Positions 45,857-58,452 of a stretch of 64,000 nt of DNA are shown here, in pieces. Both the position numbers and the translations under genes were made by a program. The notes beneath the pieces were generated by a model. That model did not search any database. It worked only from the letters and a program-made list of their open reading frames with translations, and was not told where the DNA came from. The stretch's first letter is position 1. Each line of letters begins with the position of its first letter. The stretch is taken from contig JAKOGI010001962.1 in NCBI GenBank assembly GCA_029747015.1, positions 1-64,000 of the forward strand, in the 5' to 3' direction. The stretch is from Carnegiea gigantea (lineage: Eukaryota > Streptophyta > Magnoliopsida > Caryophyllales > Cactaceae).

Positions 45857-46968
45857 TTGTTGGAAATTGAAGGTTCTTTCGCCCCCAAAAAGGAGTAGAT
45901 CTCGCAAATGGAACAACGAAGAAAAAAAATCACATTCAACAGCAGGTGAAAACGAATATGTCCGAAAGCAACTTTGATTTAATTATTGAGATTTTTTTTG
46001 GGGGGGGGGTGGAGAAGGTGGAAAAATATGTAAATGAGTGTGTACCTACCATTGTTCGAATATTGTAAATGGATCGTCAAATTATCCTGCAAACTCATGA
46101 TTCTCAATGAAGCGAAAATTATTCGATATATGCTACTATATATGCTAGGTTGATAAATAAAAACAACATAAAGATGTCAAATTCGCATAAACGGGAATCA
46201 TCTTTGTATACTATGTCTATGCGGTATGCTGCCTAATATTCCTAACAATAACATGCATTTGGCGTGGTGGCATCACGAATAAAGGAAGCTTTTTGAAGTC
46301 AGAGACGGAATTGAGAAGTTCCCCTTTGAGGAGCCGTGAACATCAAAATTCATTAGTTGCTTGGTGAACACAATTCTTAATGTTTTTCTACTTCCATTTC
46401 GCCCTTCACAATTAATCACAAGGAGGGTAAGTTGCTTTCAAAATCACGTATTCAAATTTTATATCATACATATTTCTGGTCTGTGGACATTTTTTTAAAT
46501 TGATAAACTGGGTTGAGTTTCTGGACCGTATATTAAAACTACTCAATAGGTCACAACAAGATCAAAGGAACAGGGGTAGATGTTAAACTGTCTAAAATAA
46601 GTCGGCTCCATCAATTTCATAATTTCCCAACAAAAAAAAAATTTACTATTTCTCGCAAAATTTAAATCCCGATGAAGACTACGTAAAATAGAAGCGGAAA
46701 CCAAGAAACTATCACATCTTCTAACTATGAACATATATTACACATCAAAGTTTTAAAGCAAGCATAGGATGGGGTGATGAAGTGGGTCATGTATCTTTAT
46801 CATTCATCAAAGGCTCCACCATTTCCCAAGCAAAGCTCAAATCTAATCACAACAATACCAAAAGTGTAAAACTCTTGTTTTATAGCATACAGTGATCTGA
46901 TCTCATATAGTGAATTTGCTGTGTCGCATAATTGTTGATCTTCGGTGGACCTTAGAAGCCCACTTATC
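43003..46968. other. intergenic, no gene seen
   Basis: Nothing protein-like. It holds an (AT)25 microsatellite at 45805-45854 and T8G10 at 45992-46009. GGGTCTG-rich words near 44060-44240 suggest an unresolved hAT-type fragment. Confidence 0.55.
45805..45854. repeat. (AT)n microsatellite
   Basis: An uninterrupted AT dinucleotide run of 50 bp. Confidence 0.95.
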
Positions 46969-47635
46969 TAGGGATGAGCAAAAAAACAGGGTATCCGATT
47001 TCGGATCCAGACCCGGTTGAACTAGATTTGGGGCTGATTTTGAAATCTTGGAACCGGTTACAACCGGGTCCGTAGTTGGGTTCTAAAAGCTTGAAACCGG
47101 AATCAGACCCATTACCTGGTTGCCCGCTCCGATTAGTTTTTTTTTTTTTTAAAATGTTTGAGTTAACCGGTTACCCGTTTACATCATATGTTGTTCTTCC
47201 GATACCGCCATAATTTCTGACTATACATTGATATTGCTAAATCTGTTTGTTAATATATAATATTATGAGAAGATCATATTTTCTTTTAATTGTTGGATGA
47301 AATGAAATGCTATTTATTAGCTAATCAGTTGGACTTTAATGCATCGTAATGTCTAGTTGTCTTTGTATTAAATTTGATTTTGAACGATCGATTAGTTTGC
47401 TTGTTGGGTGTATTGGTTCTCTTACAAGTCATAACCACAAGTCAAAAATTTAAATGAGATGAAATAAAACAAAATATGAAAAAAATTAAGGACCAGGTTC
47501 CCGGGATCGGTTCTAAAGTTCGGGACCCGGTTTCAACCTGGATCGAGACCGGGTCCAGATTTTTGGACCCGATTCCAATCAAGAACGGGACCAGTTCTAT
47601 AAAAATAGTCTGGATACCTGATCCTACTCATTCCT
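46969..47635. mobile_element. hAT-type MITE with perfect 8-bp target duplication
   Basis: The ends TAGGGATGAGCA and the complement of AGGAATGAGTAGG are flanked by identical CACTTATC (46961-46968 and 47636-47643), the 8-bp duplication expected of hAT transposition. The interior is rich in inverted 'gacccggttncaacc' words. No coding sequence. Confidence 0.8.
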
Positions 47636-47643
47636 CACTTATC

Positions 47644-49176
47644 CTAAAAAGATGCATTATTTCGAGCACGTTATAGCAAGCCCACTGATTGGCTGCTTTC
47701 TCCTTCCAAATTTCTGATTGTTTGACATTTTTTTTATATTATTTGCATTGAAAGAAAAGAATAGTATGTCTAAGGTCATATCTTCCAACAAGCGATGATG
47801 ATGTATATTTGTAAAGATTAACCCGTCTCATATTATACATCGTTGATGAATACACTTAAAATTTAGCTCAGTTTAATATTGCTAAGTTACACTCATGTAA
47901 ATTGAAAAATAGATTATATTCTTGTGGGTATGATGTATTATACTTTCATGCTTAACGAGGTTTCATTTTTTTCCAAAAATTTAAAACTCATTTTTTTGAT
48001 ATTGAGTGTACTCGGTTCTTAAATTTCATAATTTTAAATTTAAATGATTACTTGCCTCTAATTAAACCTATTTACATTGTAAGAAGTATAATTTAACAAC
48101 TGGATGCAACTCATGTTCTAAAAGAGCAGCACCTACATTAGTAGCTGACAAAATAGCAGTAAATTTGAAGGTAATAGCACGTCAATGCTCTAAGCAATTC
48201 TGGGTAAAATATTTTCATGTCACGAAGTACTAAAGTTGAGGCTAAAGCTAACTAAACAACACGCTTTTAGCAATGGCTGTAAATTATCGTCAACAATCCA
48301 GCCCTACAGCATTCAAACCATAGGGGACCTCCTTCTGTAAAAACTCCCCACCCAAAAAAACTAAAAAGAAAATCAATTATAGAGGACCGTTTAAATGTTT
48401 AATATAGACGTAGCAGGGTGACAACCACAGGGCTACAAACCATATATAGTTTTGAATTAATCTATAGGGCAGTCCTACTCTTAGACATATTTTTTTTTAA
48501 AAAAAAACTCAAAATTCTTTATTTTCACCTCTCCCTTGGAAGAGTGCAGGCAAGCAATTATATAACAAAACTGATTTAAGATCCCATATCATAATTGAAT
48601 GACCACATGCATATTTGACTGATAACATGAAATTTGTTTATCTGAAATAGGTTATAAATCTTTTTAACTTGAGCCAAACTACAATATTGCTTGTTTTTGT
48701 AAGAATAACGTACTGAATTAAGCATCGATTGAGTCGATTAATTGAAACTAAGAGCACATAGTTGAGCCAAGTGGCTTGTGGACCGTGTAGTGCAGAGGCA
48801 AATGTTGCGCGCTCGGGAGGGCTACTGCGAGTTAGAGTTGCGAGCCTTACACTAGAGAGAGGAGAAGAATTATGAGCTGAAAAGCTAGCTCAAAACCAGA
48901 TATAAAAAAAAAACTCTACTTTTAATTTATCTATTCACACGCTTTAAAGGTGACCCGATTCAGACTTGAACAAAATGGAAACATAGTTGGCTCAAAACAT
49001 GACTCGACCGCCCCCGGAGTCCCGGACCCATATCTAAAACTAGTTGCCCATTCGTCGTGTTTTGGTATACTAGTAGCAGGCCCGGCAAATTAATGAGAAG
49101 ACAGGGGTAATTTAGTAAATACAATCCAATTTACGTAGAGGGCTACGCCTTCTATTTCCCCCACCAAACAAAACCA
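47644..49176. other. intergenic, upstream of PIP5K
   Basis: A weak SINE-like segment near 48755-48905 ('gttgagccaagtggcttg', A-rich end) is the only feature noticed. Confidence 0.45.
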
Positions 49177-49183
49177 TATAAAA
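49177..49183 (+). promoter_or_regulatory. PIP5K TATA box
   Basis: TATAAAA, 280 bp upstream of the start codon. A leader with a (CTT)n tract at about 49269-49300 follows. Confidence 0.55.
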
Positions 49184-49317
49184 TCAAATTCACAATTAAT
49201 AAATCTCCCCCGACTTCTTTCTCCCCTCTTGTCTCTTCTCTCATCTTTAAATCCATACTTGTGTCTCTCTCTTCTTCTTCTTCTTCTTCTTCTTCTTCAG
49301 AAAACCAACCATCCAAA

Positions 49318-49368
49318 ATGTTGCAGGTTCGGAAGCAAAATTGCCAGGAGAACCCCTTCTCTCTTTAG
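49318..49368 (+). other. upstream ORF in PIP5K leader
   Basis: A 16-codon frame (MLQVRKQNCQENPFSL) ending 88 bp before the main start. The (CTT)nCAG upstream also resembles a splice acceptor, so a leader intron is possible. Confidence 0.4.
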
Positions 49369-49456
49369 CTTCCCTCCAATCCCTTTGTTCTGTATTTATC
49401 ATAAACCCCTTCAATTTTAGCAAGCAATCGATTAAAAAAAAGAAGAAAAAAAAAGC

Positions 49457-52400
49457 ATGGTCGAATCCGTAGTGGAACTGGAATTCTCTTCACTTCCAGA
49501 TGATGGGAAGAATCAAGCACAAGAAAAGGACCCCAAAATCCAAGCACCCACAACAAAGGATCTAACTTTAGTGTTTCAACCTCCTCCTCCGGTGGCGCAG
49601 CCGCTGATACGCAGCCGTTCACAGGCGGCGACGCGGCGGGTGACCCCAACGCCGCCGACCTACGGCGGGGTTTCGGTGGAGAAGCACCTCCCAAACGGGG
49701 ATCTCTACACTGGGACATTCTTAGGGAATGTTCCTCATGGTTATGGCAAGTACTTGTGGTCTGATGGGTGCATGTACGAGGGTGGGTGGAAGAAGGGCAA
49801 GGCCAATGGTAAAGGCAAGTTCTCTTGGCCTTCTGGTGCGACTTATGAGGGCGAGTTTAAGTCTGGAAGAATGGAGGGTCATGGGACTTTTACTGGTTCC
49901 GATGGGGATACTTATAAGGGTTCGTGGGTTGCAGATAAGAAGCATGGTTATGGCGAAAAGAGGTATGTTAATGGGGATTATTATGAGGGTCTGTGGAAGA
50001 GGAATTTGCAGGACGGACAAGGGAGGTATATTTGGAGGAATGGGAATCAGTATCAAGGTGAGTGGAAGAATGGGGTGATTTCTGGGAAAGGGATTTTGAT
50101 TTGGGCTAATAGGGATCAATTTGAAGGGCAGTGGGACAATGGGGTGCCTACAGGTAATGGGACTTACTCTTATCCTTGGAATGACCTCTTAGTTACTAAT
50201 AATAATCAGCCTAAGAAGCGAATTTCCATCGATGCTGCTGCTGCTGGTAGAGGGAGTGTTGGAGGAGAGAGGATCTTCCCGAGGATTTGTATTTGGGAAA
50301 GTGATGGTGAAGCAGGGGATATAACTTGTGACATTATTGATAATGTTGAGGCTGCTTCCATGATCTATGGTGATGGTTTACTGGGTTTGGATCGGCCCAA
50401 GCCATTCAGAAGTAGTCCCCGTTGTTTCATCAAGGAGGCCAAGAAGCCTGGCCAGACCATATCTAAAGGTCATAAGAACTACGATTTGATGCTTAATCTT
50501 CAAGTGGGCATTAGGTATGTATGCCTAATTTTCTTTTTTCTGGGTTTGTTTCATCAACTTTTATTGGGGTCTAATTGTTTATGCATTTATCTGTACTCAT
50601 AGATATTCAGTTGGGAAGCACGCTTCCATCTCGAGGGATCTTAAACCTAGTGATTTTGATCCCAAGGAAAAGTTTTGGACGAGGTTTCCTCCTGAAGGAT
50701 CCAAATTAACACCTTCTCATCACTCCAATGAATTTCGATGGAAAGATTATTGCCCTGTGGTCTTCAGGTAAGAGTTTTTTTTTAAAAAAAAATAAAAATC
50801 ATCATCATATTCTACTGTTTTAATGGGAAAATGAAAGATTAAATAACTTGCATTTGTCTGCTAGTAAATTTATAAAACTGAAGTAGTTAGCAATATGCTA
50901 GTTTTTAGACCTGGGAATTGAAGCTGATTGATGTATTTGCGTGTTTAGACATTTGAGGGAGCTATTTCAAGTTGATCCTGCGGATTATATGCTTGCAATA
51001 TGTGGAAATGCTGCTCTCCGGGAGCTTTCTTCCCCAGGGAAGAGCGGAAGTTTCTTTTATCTCACTCAAGATGATAGATTTATGATAAAGACTGTGAAGA
51101 AATCTGAAGTCAAGGTTAGTTTTCCGTTGCTTTTGACGTGTGTCTGTGTCCTCATTGAATATGGTGGTGTCTTTCCGACGTTTCTGTCTGTAAGCTATTG
51201 TGGTGATTTCCTTTGTTTTGTTGCTTCAATTAAATAAAGAAAGTGGTCATTAGAGAATTGGATTAGTCTTAATTATATGATGATCTCCCTTCAGGTTCTC
51301 CTCAGGATGCTTCCCAGTTACTACCAGCATGTTTGCAGATACGAAAATTCTCTTGTGACTAGGTTCTATGGTGTGCATTGTGTAAAGCCAGTTGGTGGTC
51401 CAAAGGTATTGTGAGCTGGTGCAAAAACCTTGAAAACATTGCATGATCGATGAAACATTTGTGAATATGAAACTGATGTGATTCTGTTTTGTGGGACTTA
51501 AATCAGACCCGATTTATTGTGATGGGCAACTTGTTTTGCTCGGAGTACCGTATCCATAGGCGGTTTGATTTGAAAGGATCTCGACATGGCCGGACAACTC
51601 AGAAGCCTGAGGTTGAGATAGATGAAACAACTACCCTTAAGGATCTTGATCTCAACTTTGTCTTTCGGCTTCAAAGGAACTGGTACCAAGAGTTGATAAA
51701 GTGAGTGCATGCTACCCCCCAATCTCCACAAACTAAAAACCCTTTTGTTTGGTTGTTCCACTGGAATTGAATTTAATATGGTTAAGTGTTTGTTCAGGCA
51801 AATTGAACGAGATTGTGAGTTCCTTGAAGCAGAGAGAATTATGGATTACAGCCTTTTGGTCGGCATTCACTTCCGTGATGACAATACAGGGGATAAGATT
51901 GGTCTATCACCCTTTGTTATCCGCGGTATTGTTCCCATCATTCTCTTGTTTCCGCATGCATCTAATTTAGTTTATATTTCTGTAGAATGTGAATTTAACG
52001 TATTTCACTCCGCGAATACATAGGTCTAATGTGAAATGAATCCCCTTCATTTTCAGGTAAAAGGGATTCATATCAGAATGAGAAGTATTTGCGTGGATGT
52101 CGTCTGCTTGAAGCAGAATTACAGGACATGGATCGTGTGCTTGCTGGCAGGTTTGTTCTCTTTTTCCTGTTCTTGTTGATTTCTGGTCATTGAAGCGATA
52201 GTGATTGCGGCATACTTGTATAGATGGCAGTCTCTCTTTTGCTGCTCATGCTTCTGAATTAGTGTAGCCAATTATTTCATCCAGTGGGCGTAATCTTGTT
52301 GGACGAATAATTGGAAGTGACATTAGTTGTGCCTGATTTCATGTGGGTAGCGTAGTGGATAGCATTTTCGGTGGGTCATCTACTCATCTTATGGTATGGT

Positions 52401-52948
52401 CTTCTCGTTTTCACAGACAAGGATGAGAGAATCCTTTATCTTACTACTGACTAGTGAAGTTATAGGATGCGGTGAGTCACCCTGTATCATTTGACTCCAG
52501 TAGCAATATTCGACCAGCACAATTCTTGGTTATTGCGGATGTAATTGTCATCCTTGGTGGATGGGGGGATAACTCTCTTTGGATACGCCATCATGTACAA
52601 CCGTTCAATCAATAAGATAAATACTTTCACTTGTACAGGAAGCCCTTGATCAGACTAGGGGCGAACATGCCTGCTAGAGCCGAGAAGCTTGCTAGGAGGA
52701 GTGATTTTGACCAGTACATTCCCGGAAGCTGTGGCAATTTGATCCCCTCTAGAAGCGGTGAGACTTACGAAGCCGTACTCTACTTTGGAATCATCGACAT
52801 TTTGCAAGACTACGATATCAGCAAGAGGCTAGAACATGCCTACAAATCCCTGCAAGCCGATCCCACATCAATCTCAGCCGTGGATCCTAAGCTATACTCT
52901 AGGAGATTCCGAGATTTCATCGGAAGGATTTTTGTGGAAGATCGATAG
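49457..52948 (+). CDS. PIP5K: phosphatidylinositol-4-phosphate 5-kinase with MORN repeats, 8 exons
   Basis: Makes PI(4,5)P2 from PI4P and ATP, normally at the plasma membrane. Inferred exons, all GT-AG: 49457-50514, 50603-50767, 50949-51114, 51295-51405, 51507-51700, 51798-51925, 52057-52150, 52639-52948. They join in frame to 741 residues. Seven MORN repeats start exactly 23 residues apart (84, 107, 130, 153, 176, 199, 222; [18 protein letters not shown]); an eighth, usual in many plant members, is not visible. The linker contains [20 protein letters not shown]. The kinase domain (about 345-735) shows [20 protein letters not shown] (Lys455), RRFDLKGS (521-525), the catalytic-loop MDYSLL (580-585), the metal-binding IID (690-692) and the activation-loop region DPKLYSRRF. 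Wording is closest to the Arabidopsis PIP5K7/8/9 group, from memory only. Complete, with no broken codon. The start ATG lies in an A-rich context after the CTT-rich leader. Confidence 0.94.
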
Positions 52949-54192
52949 AACGGCAGCAAACAAGAGACAAAAACTAAAGCCTAAAGGGGAAAATGGGATG
53001 CACTGCTCCATTGAAAAGGAATCATCCCCAGTTGGGTATATTCTTTTGGAGAGGTCCCCTATGCATGTGGTGATCAAAATTAGAAGATGGAAGATTCAAT
53101 GCTGCTCTTGATGGCAATCAATCAATCATATTGTTCTTGAGCTTCGGATGCTCCACTTTGTCTTCCGGGAGGTGGGGGGTGTCGCGGCCAGTACAGCACC
53201 AACGGCTGCGGTGGGTGAGGGGGCGGAGCATTCAGATTTAGGACAGCGTTTGGCTGAATTTTGTGGATCAGCCGCGTTATTGGTTCCGGGTGATTATTGT
53301 AAATTCACGGGTGGAGGTAAACCGGATCGGAATTCTTTTTTTGATTTTTCTAAATCTTTTTCTAGTTAACAGAGTTTTTGTAGCAGTATATGAGTATTTG
53401 GAAGATAGGTTATAGAGGGGGAAAAATGAGAATTTTCCCAAAGGGAAGAGAAAATGTGGGGTTGGATTGGGAATAACGAGTGTACAGTTTTGGTGTATAG
53501 AAATCCAACGATTATTGAATGTGTTATCTGATCTGTTCATCCTTTTTAGTGATTGTGGGTCAGGATATTTTTAAGATGGGGAGAAAGTTTGCTTAATCTC
53601 TGTGACTTTTTTTACAAGGACCGACCCCCCCCCCCTCTCCCTTTTTTCGCTCTCTTGTCATTTACCTCTCTGTCTTTGCGAGGTCTTGTTTGGGAAAATG
53701 AAAATTGGAGGTGTGAGGGACTTTTTGCAGGTAGAGAGTTTGAAGGGGTAGTGTCATGTCATAAAAAGCAGAGAAAGCACGAGAAAGATGCGCTGCCTGC
53801 TTGCCGTGGGATCTCTCTTTCTCTCTCTCTCCTTGGTTCACTGTCTTTTATAAATAAATAAATAAATTTAACTGTGTATTTTGTGTGCTTTTTAGCTCTT
53901 TCTGGGTTTTTCAATTATATTTGAATGGTGATGAGAAATTACTAGCAAACTATGGCTGGCAACAGTGACTGCAGAAAGATTAATAATAAATGTATAGGCA
54001 TTGATTTTATATGGAAAGAAAGGATGAGCATAATAAAGAAGCTGCCAAAGGGAACCCAGAACAACGACCTGCATTTGAATTTGACCAGACGCAAAAAAGG
54101 AAGGGTAATACTGCTAGAAAATGGTAATTTTCTAGATTGACTCATGTTAAACCCATACTTTGCAACGGATTTTGTATCTTTGTATTTATGAA

Positions 54193-54195
<3 letters not shown>
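52949..54195. other. PIP5K 3' region and intergenic
   Basis: The first few hundred bases are probably the 3' UTR, but no clear poly(A) signal was seen close to the stop. A (TAAA)n run lies near 53850. No other gene. Confidence 0.5.

Positions 54196-54236
<41 letters not shown>
54196..54236. repeat. (TA)n microsatellite, left of MITE
   Basis: A TA dinucleotide run that ends exactly where the MITE begins. Confidence 0.9.
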
Positions 54237-54238
<2 letters not shown>

Positions 54239-54493
54239 GGATGGTTTTGGTAGGGTAAAGTCTTACATAAGATGAGTAGGATGAGTTGATAGGTAGTAAT
54301 CAGCAAGTATTGTGTCAACGATCATTAACATTATTTTGATGATTAATATATATTGAATAAATTTTTTGAAGCTGCTTTAAAGATATGTTGATAATCAAGG
54401 TAATATTAACGATTACTGAAATAATAATTACTGATCACTACTGATGATCTCATTCTACTTATCTTATCCAAAATTCCATTCTGCAGAAGCCAC

Positions 54494-54496
<3 letters not shown>
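54237..54496. mobile_element. MITE embedded in a (TA)n microsatellite
   Basis: The left end GGGGATGGTTTTGG and right-end complement GGGGTGGCTTCTGCAG continue as long imperfect arms ('ataagatgagtaggatgag' against 'ataagataagtagaatgag'). The inner part is also largely self-complementary. TA repeats abut both ends. The arrangement resembles Micron-type rice MITEs, which are known for TA-microsatellite insertion; homology to them was not tested. Confidence 0.7.

Positions 54497-54577
<81 letters not shown>
54497..54577. repeat. (TA)n microsatellite, right of MITE
   Basis: TA repeats with one GATA interruption near 54544, continuing the array on the right side of the MITE. Confidence 0.9.
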
Positions 54578-54580
<3 letters not shown>

Positions 54581-57500
54581 TGTGAAGGGAAGTCCGAAAG
54601 ATCCCAATGATATAACATTTGCATGTGGATGACTGAACTGTCCATGTGGCAGTTCTGTATTTGGTGGAATCTACCATTCACTGCGACATTGGTCTCCACA
54701 CTTTGGGAGGGTAAAATCGTCAATATTTAATCCATGACTAACCATAACCCACCTTTTGTTAGCTTATTAAAATAGAAAATACAAGGGGAAAAAAAAAGAA
54801 AAGAATGCGTATCAAATATCAAAACTTGAATCCCTGAAATCCTAAAGTGGTCTAAACGCCTTTAAAAAACTAAGGACTTGCTGGTATGTACGTAGATTTT
54901 TCATAAGTGCGGGAATTTAAGTTGAAGGGAGGGCAGTTGATTACTTGGATCATGAATGCAATGCGAAACCATATAAGTGAGGCACTAAGGACGGCCGCTA
55001 AAATTGCGGCACTATTAGATTATCACACTCTTAAATTAGAAAAAAATATAACACAAAAATAATCATATCTAAGCTTAAATTTCATCTATATACATAAGGT
55101 TCTTTTATGACGATAAATAAAATGACATAAAAATACCTATATTTCTCGAAATATATGGTCAAAAACTCGTATCAAAGTCTAAGGAAACTATCTCATATAT
55201 CGGCTCCGGCTCACTTTTTATATGAGAGAGATCTTGGTTAAAAGAGCAGTTTAAAATAGGGAAAGAACAATGTTGAAACTTGAAACACATGGACTTAATT
55301 TGCATGATAATTAAGACAAGAAACAGCAATTTAAGTACATGGGAACTATTAGCAGTAAGGAGTTGGTTTACCTAAAAAGTACGGTAGCTTACAAATTAAA
55401 GGGAAAAAAAAAAAGAAAAAGTTGCATTTCTCTCTCTCTCTCTCTCTCTCTGTAAATCTCTGTAAAAAAATAAATGGGGTGTCCACCTAATTGAGACAAC
55501 GTCGCCGTCGCACGCAGAGAGAGAGAGAGAGAGAGAGAGGGGTTGGCATTTAATTGACTTCACGTATGTTTGTATGCGTATTATGTGTACGTTGCGGTGG
55601 CCTGACCCTATTTGTCTTCCCCAATTTAGCTTCCCTCTCTTATCATTCACTCTTGTTTTGTTCAATTTCAACTTACAATTCTACTGATTTCAATGTCCTT
55701 GGAATTGCCATTAGAATCTACTCCTGGATTTCATTTTTACCCTTCTTTTAACTTATTATTCGTATTTCACTCGTTCCATCTCATTTGGATTTTACTGTTA
55801 CAGTGTTGCCAGCTAGTTTGGCTTCCTGCTGCAATTTTTACCCATGCCGGCCATGGATGACTGTCATGAAATGTAGTTTATTCTTTTGTGCTTAATGATT
55901 AAGAAGTCAAGCTATATCCAAACCCAAAACATACATAGAAAACAGAATGTCTTTATTATGAGTATCAGCTAACTCAGTTCCTGTCCGTATGAACTTTTAA
56001 ACCTTTTTCACACCAAAATGAGAGAGTGAGATTCTAGAATCGGAGCGTAGCTGCAACTTGATATGGAAGCACTAAAAGTAAAACAACTAGCTATTCTAGT
56101 AAACGAGTACGATTAATAGTATGTTCTTTTCAACTTATTATGAACAGACGGTGTGAATCAACATTCATCAGCATAGTCATCACAAAAAAAAAGCTTCCTT
56201 GCCTTGGTAAAATTGCACTCCGATGCCTAGCCAACGACACATTGAAGAATATTGATGAGATGGAGATGGATGATAAGTAGACCCTCCCACTTTAAGTAGT
56301 CTCTCCCAACAAAACCCAAGACGTACCACTACAAGCTATGCAGATAAAAACATTATTGAACCAAAGCAATGAACATACATATAGTCAATTCTCAGTAATT
56401 TGACACATACAAAAGCTTTCTCGAATACAACATGCGATTATATACAGCTGGCAGTATTTCCATATCAATATTAGGTGTCCTATTTCTCCTTGGTGGATCT
56501 ACATATATAATTTTCCAAGGACAGTCTTAGGATTCTTATGATTTCTGAATCTATTTCAAAATATTAATATAAATATGAAAGTTTAAGGTAATAACAAGGC
56601 CATAAAGTCTACCTTTGGATATGATTTTAAACCACATTAGTAAAATACTCCAATTAAGCTAAGAGAACTTGTCTCTCTATTCGTAGAGATACGGAAGTCT
56701 ACCTTTGGATTTTAAACCATGCAAAAGCGAAACATGCATTGATTAGTGGTGATGATGTTGATGCTGAGGGAAATTAATATAATAAATCATAACTATAGTC
56801 AGAAGTATTAATTTCAAGAGAGATGGTGTTTGGTCTTGATCATTGTAGTGAAGAGTATGGACGGCCATGGTCCACCTCTTGGTGGGTAATCTTGATGAGA
56901 TGGCTCTACAGAATAATGTGGGTTTCATTTACGTGAGATCTTAAAATATCCAAATATAGATAGTCTCATATTTGTCAATATTTGGATGTACAAAATATGA
57001 ATAAATTTAATTAGGCAGTATAATCTCCGTGGTAAAATTAGTTAAAACTTTGCTGCCAAGTGAAGGTAATGCTGATGAATGGATGAACAAATGTAGGGGG
57101 CCCTATTAGTTGCCTTAGGGACTTTAGGCTTCTCGTGTACGTCTATAACTATGACGATTGCGATCTTACAACTTTTTCATATTATTTTTGTCAACTCTTA
57201 TTTGGGTTACTATCTCTCCATCTAATACCAGGAAAAATCATACTATAAACGAAATGTAGTTGGTCCATTATATCATATGATTAATAATAAGAGGCCCTCT
57301 AAATGATCACGTATTTAGTGCATTGGGTTCAATTTTTGATATCTTGAGCATTGATAAGTAATTGGCACGTACAACCTGTTCAACTGGACATCTTTAGAGG
57401 TATATCTATACGGTTACATTAATACAATTGAATAAAACTTCAAATTGAACACCTAGCTAGAATTATATAAGCAATTAAGTCTGTTTCATTAATGGACCAC

Positions 57501-58049
57501 AACATTTTTATGTGCAATTTTTTACAGAGATCTAGTGTACCAAAAGTACAACTAATCATATGAATTGATCTCGTAGCTACCTATACATGTATATCAACTA
57601 GCACCTTCACATGCTTGGGATGATTAATTAATTTGAAATTTAAGTTGACTGGATTAAATAAACTGTATAACCCTACTTAACCACTAATCACATGCATGTA
57701 TAGAGGAATTAACGAAACGACCATGCATTTTCTAGCCACCTAATACTTGCTTACACACTCACCAATCAAGACCAGGTAAACAGATCGAAGAGATCGAGGC
57801 GAGAGAAAGCCAGGTCCCCCCCGGGTGGTTTATTTTCGACCAATTAATGTCAGTTTACAATCAGTCCATAAAACTTATAGTTTTTCTTATTTAAATTTTT
57901 TTATTTACAAGATAGACTTATATATGAAATCTTACTTTAAGTAAAGAGATCAAATGTCAATTCATATGGCCAACGTCTATAGGGTAGTACAACTACAGAA
58001 GTAACCCAATTATTGATAGTTGTTGTTAACCAATAATTCTTTATTATTG
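54578..58049. other. intergenic, no gene seen
   Basis: No gene recognised. Apart from the CT/GA pair at 55429-55541 nothing stands out. Confidence 0.6.
55429..55541. repeat. inverted (CT)n / (GA)n pair
   Basis: A (CT)n tract at 55429-55451 faces a (GA)n tract at 55516-55540 across about 65 bp. The two could pair as a hairpin stem. Confidence 0.8.
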
Positions 58050-58452
58050 AGCATGTTCGATAAAATTAATTACTTTAGTAATAGTTAGTTATTTTACTAA
58101 CAATTTTACTAGTAATTAGTTGTGACCCGCTAGTGATTAGCTGTTCAATCAACGATTTAAAATAAATGCACTTGGTAAATGTAGGTGTTGAAATAGCAGA
58201 TTTATGTAAAATGACTAAAAAAGGCACAACAAATAAAGAGTTTTAGCAAATAAAGAGAAGAATTTTGTAATTTGAAATAGAACTACTAGATAGACGTTCT
58301 TAAACACTACTTTTATTAATTTTTGAAAGCACTATATAAACCTCTAACCGCTGGCTCATCCACTACTTTTACAATTTCAAGTAATGATACATAACATTTT
58401 AACCAATATAAACCACTAATCTCTATATTAACCTTTATCACCGAACACAGCT
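58050..58452. mobile_element. MITE with GTTCGRTAAA ends
   Basis: The left end GAGCATGTTCGATAAAATTAA and the right-end complement AGCTGTGTTCGGTGATAAA are inverted repeats, flanked by ATT on both sides. The ends resemble the GTGTTCGGCAA family, but the interior differs. Confidence 0.55.
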
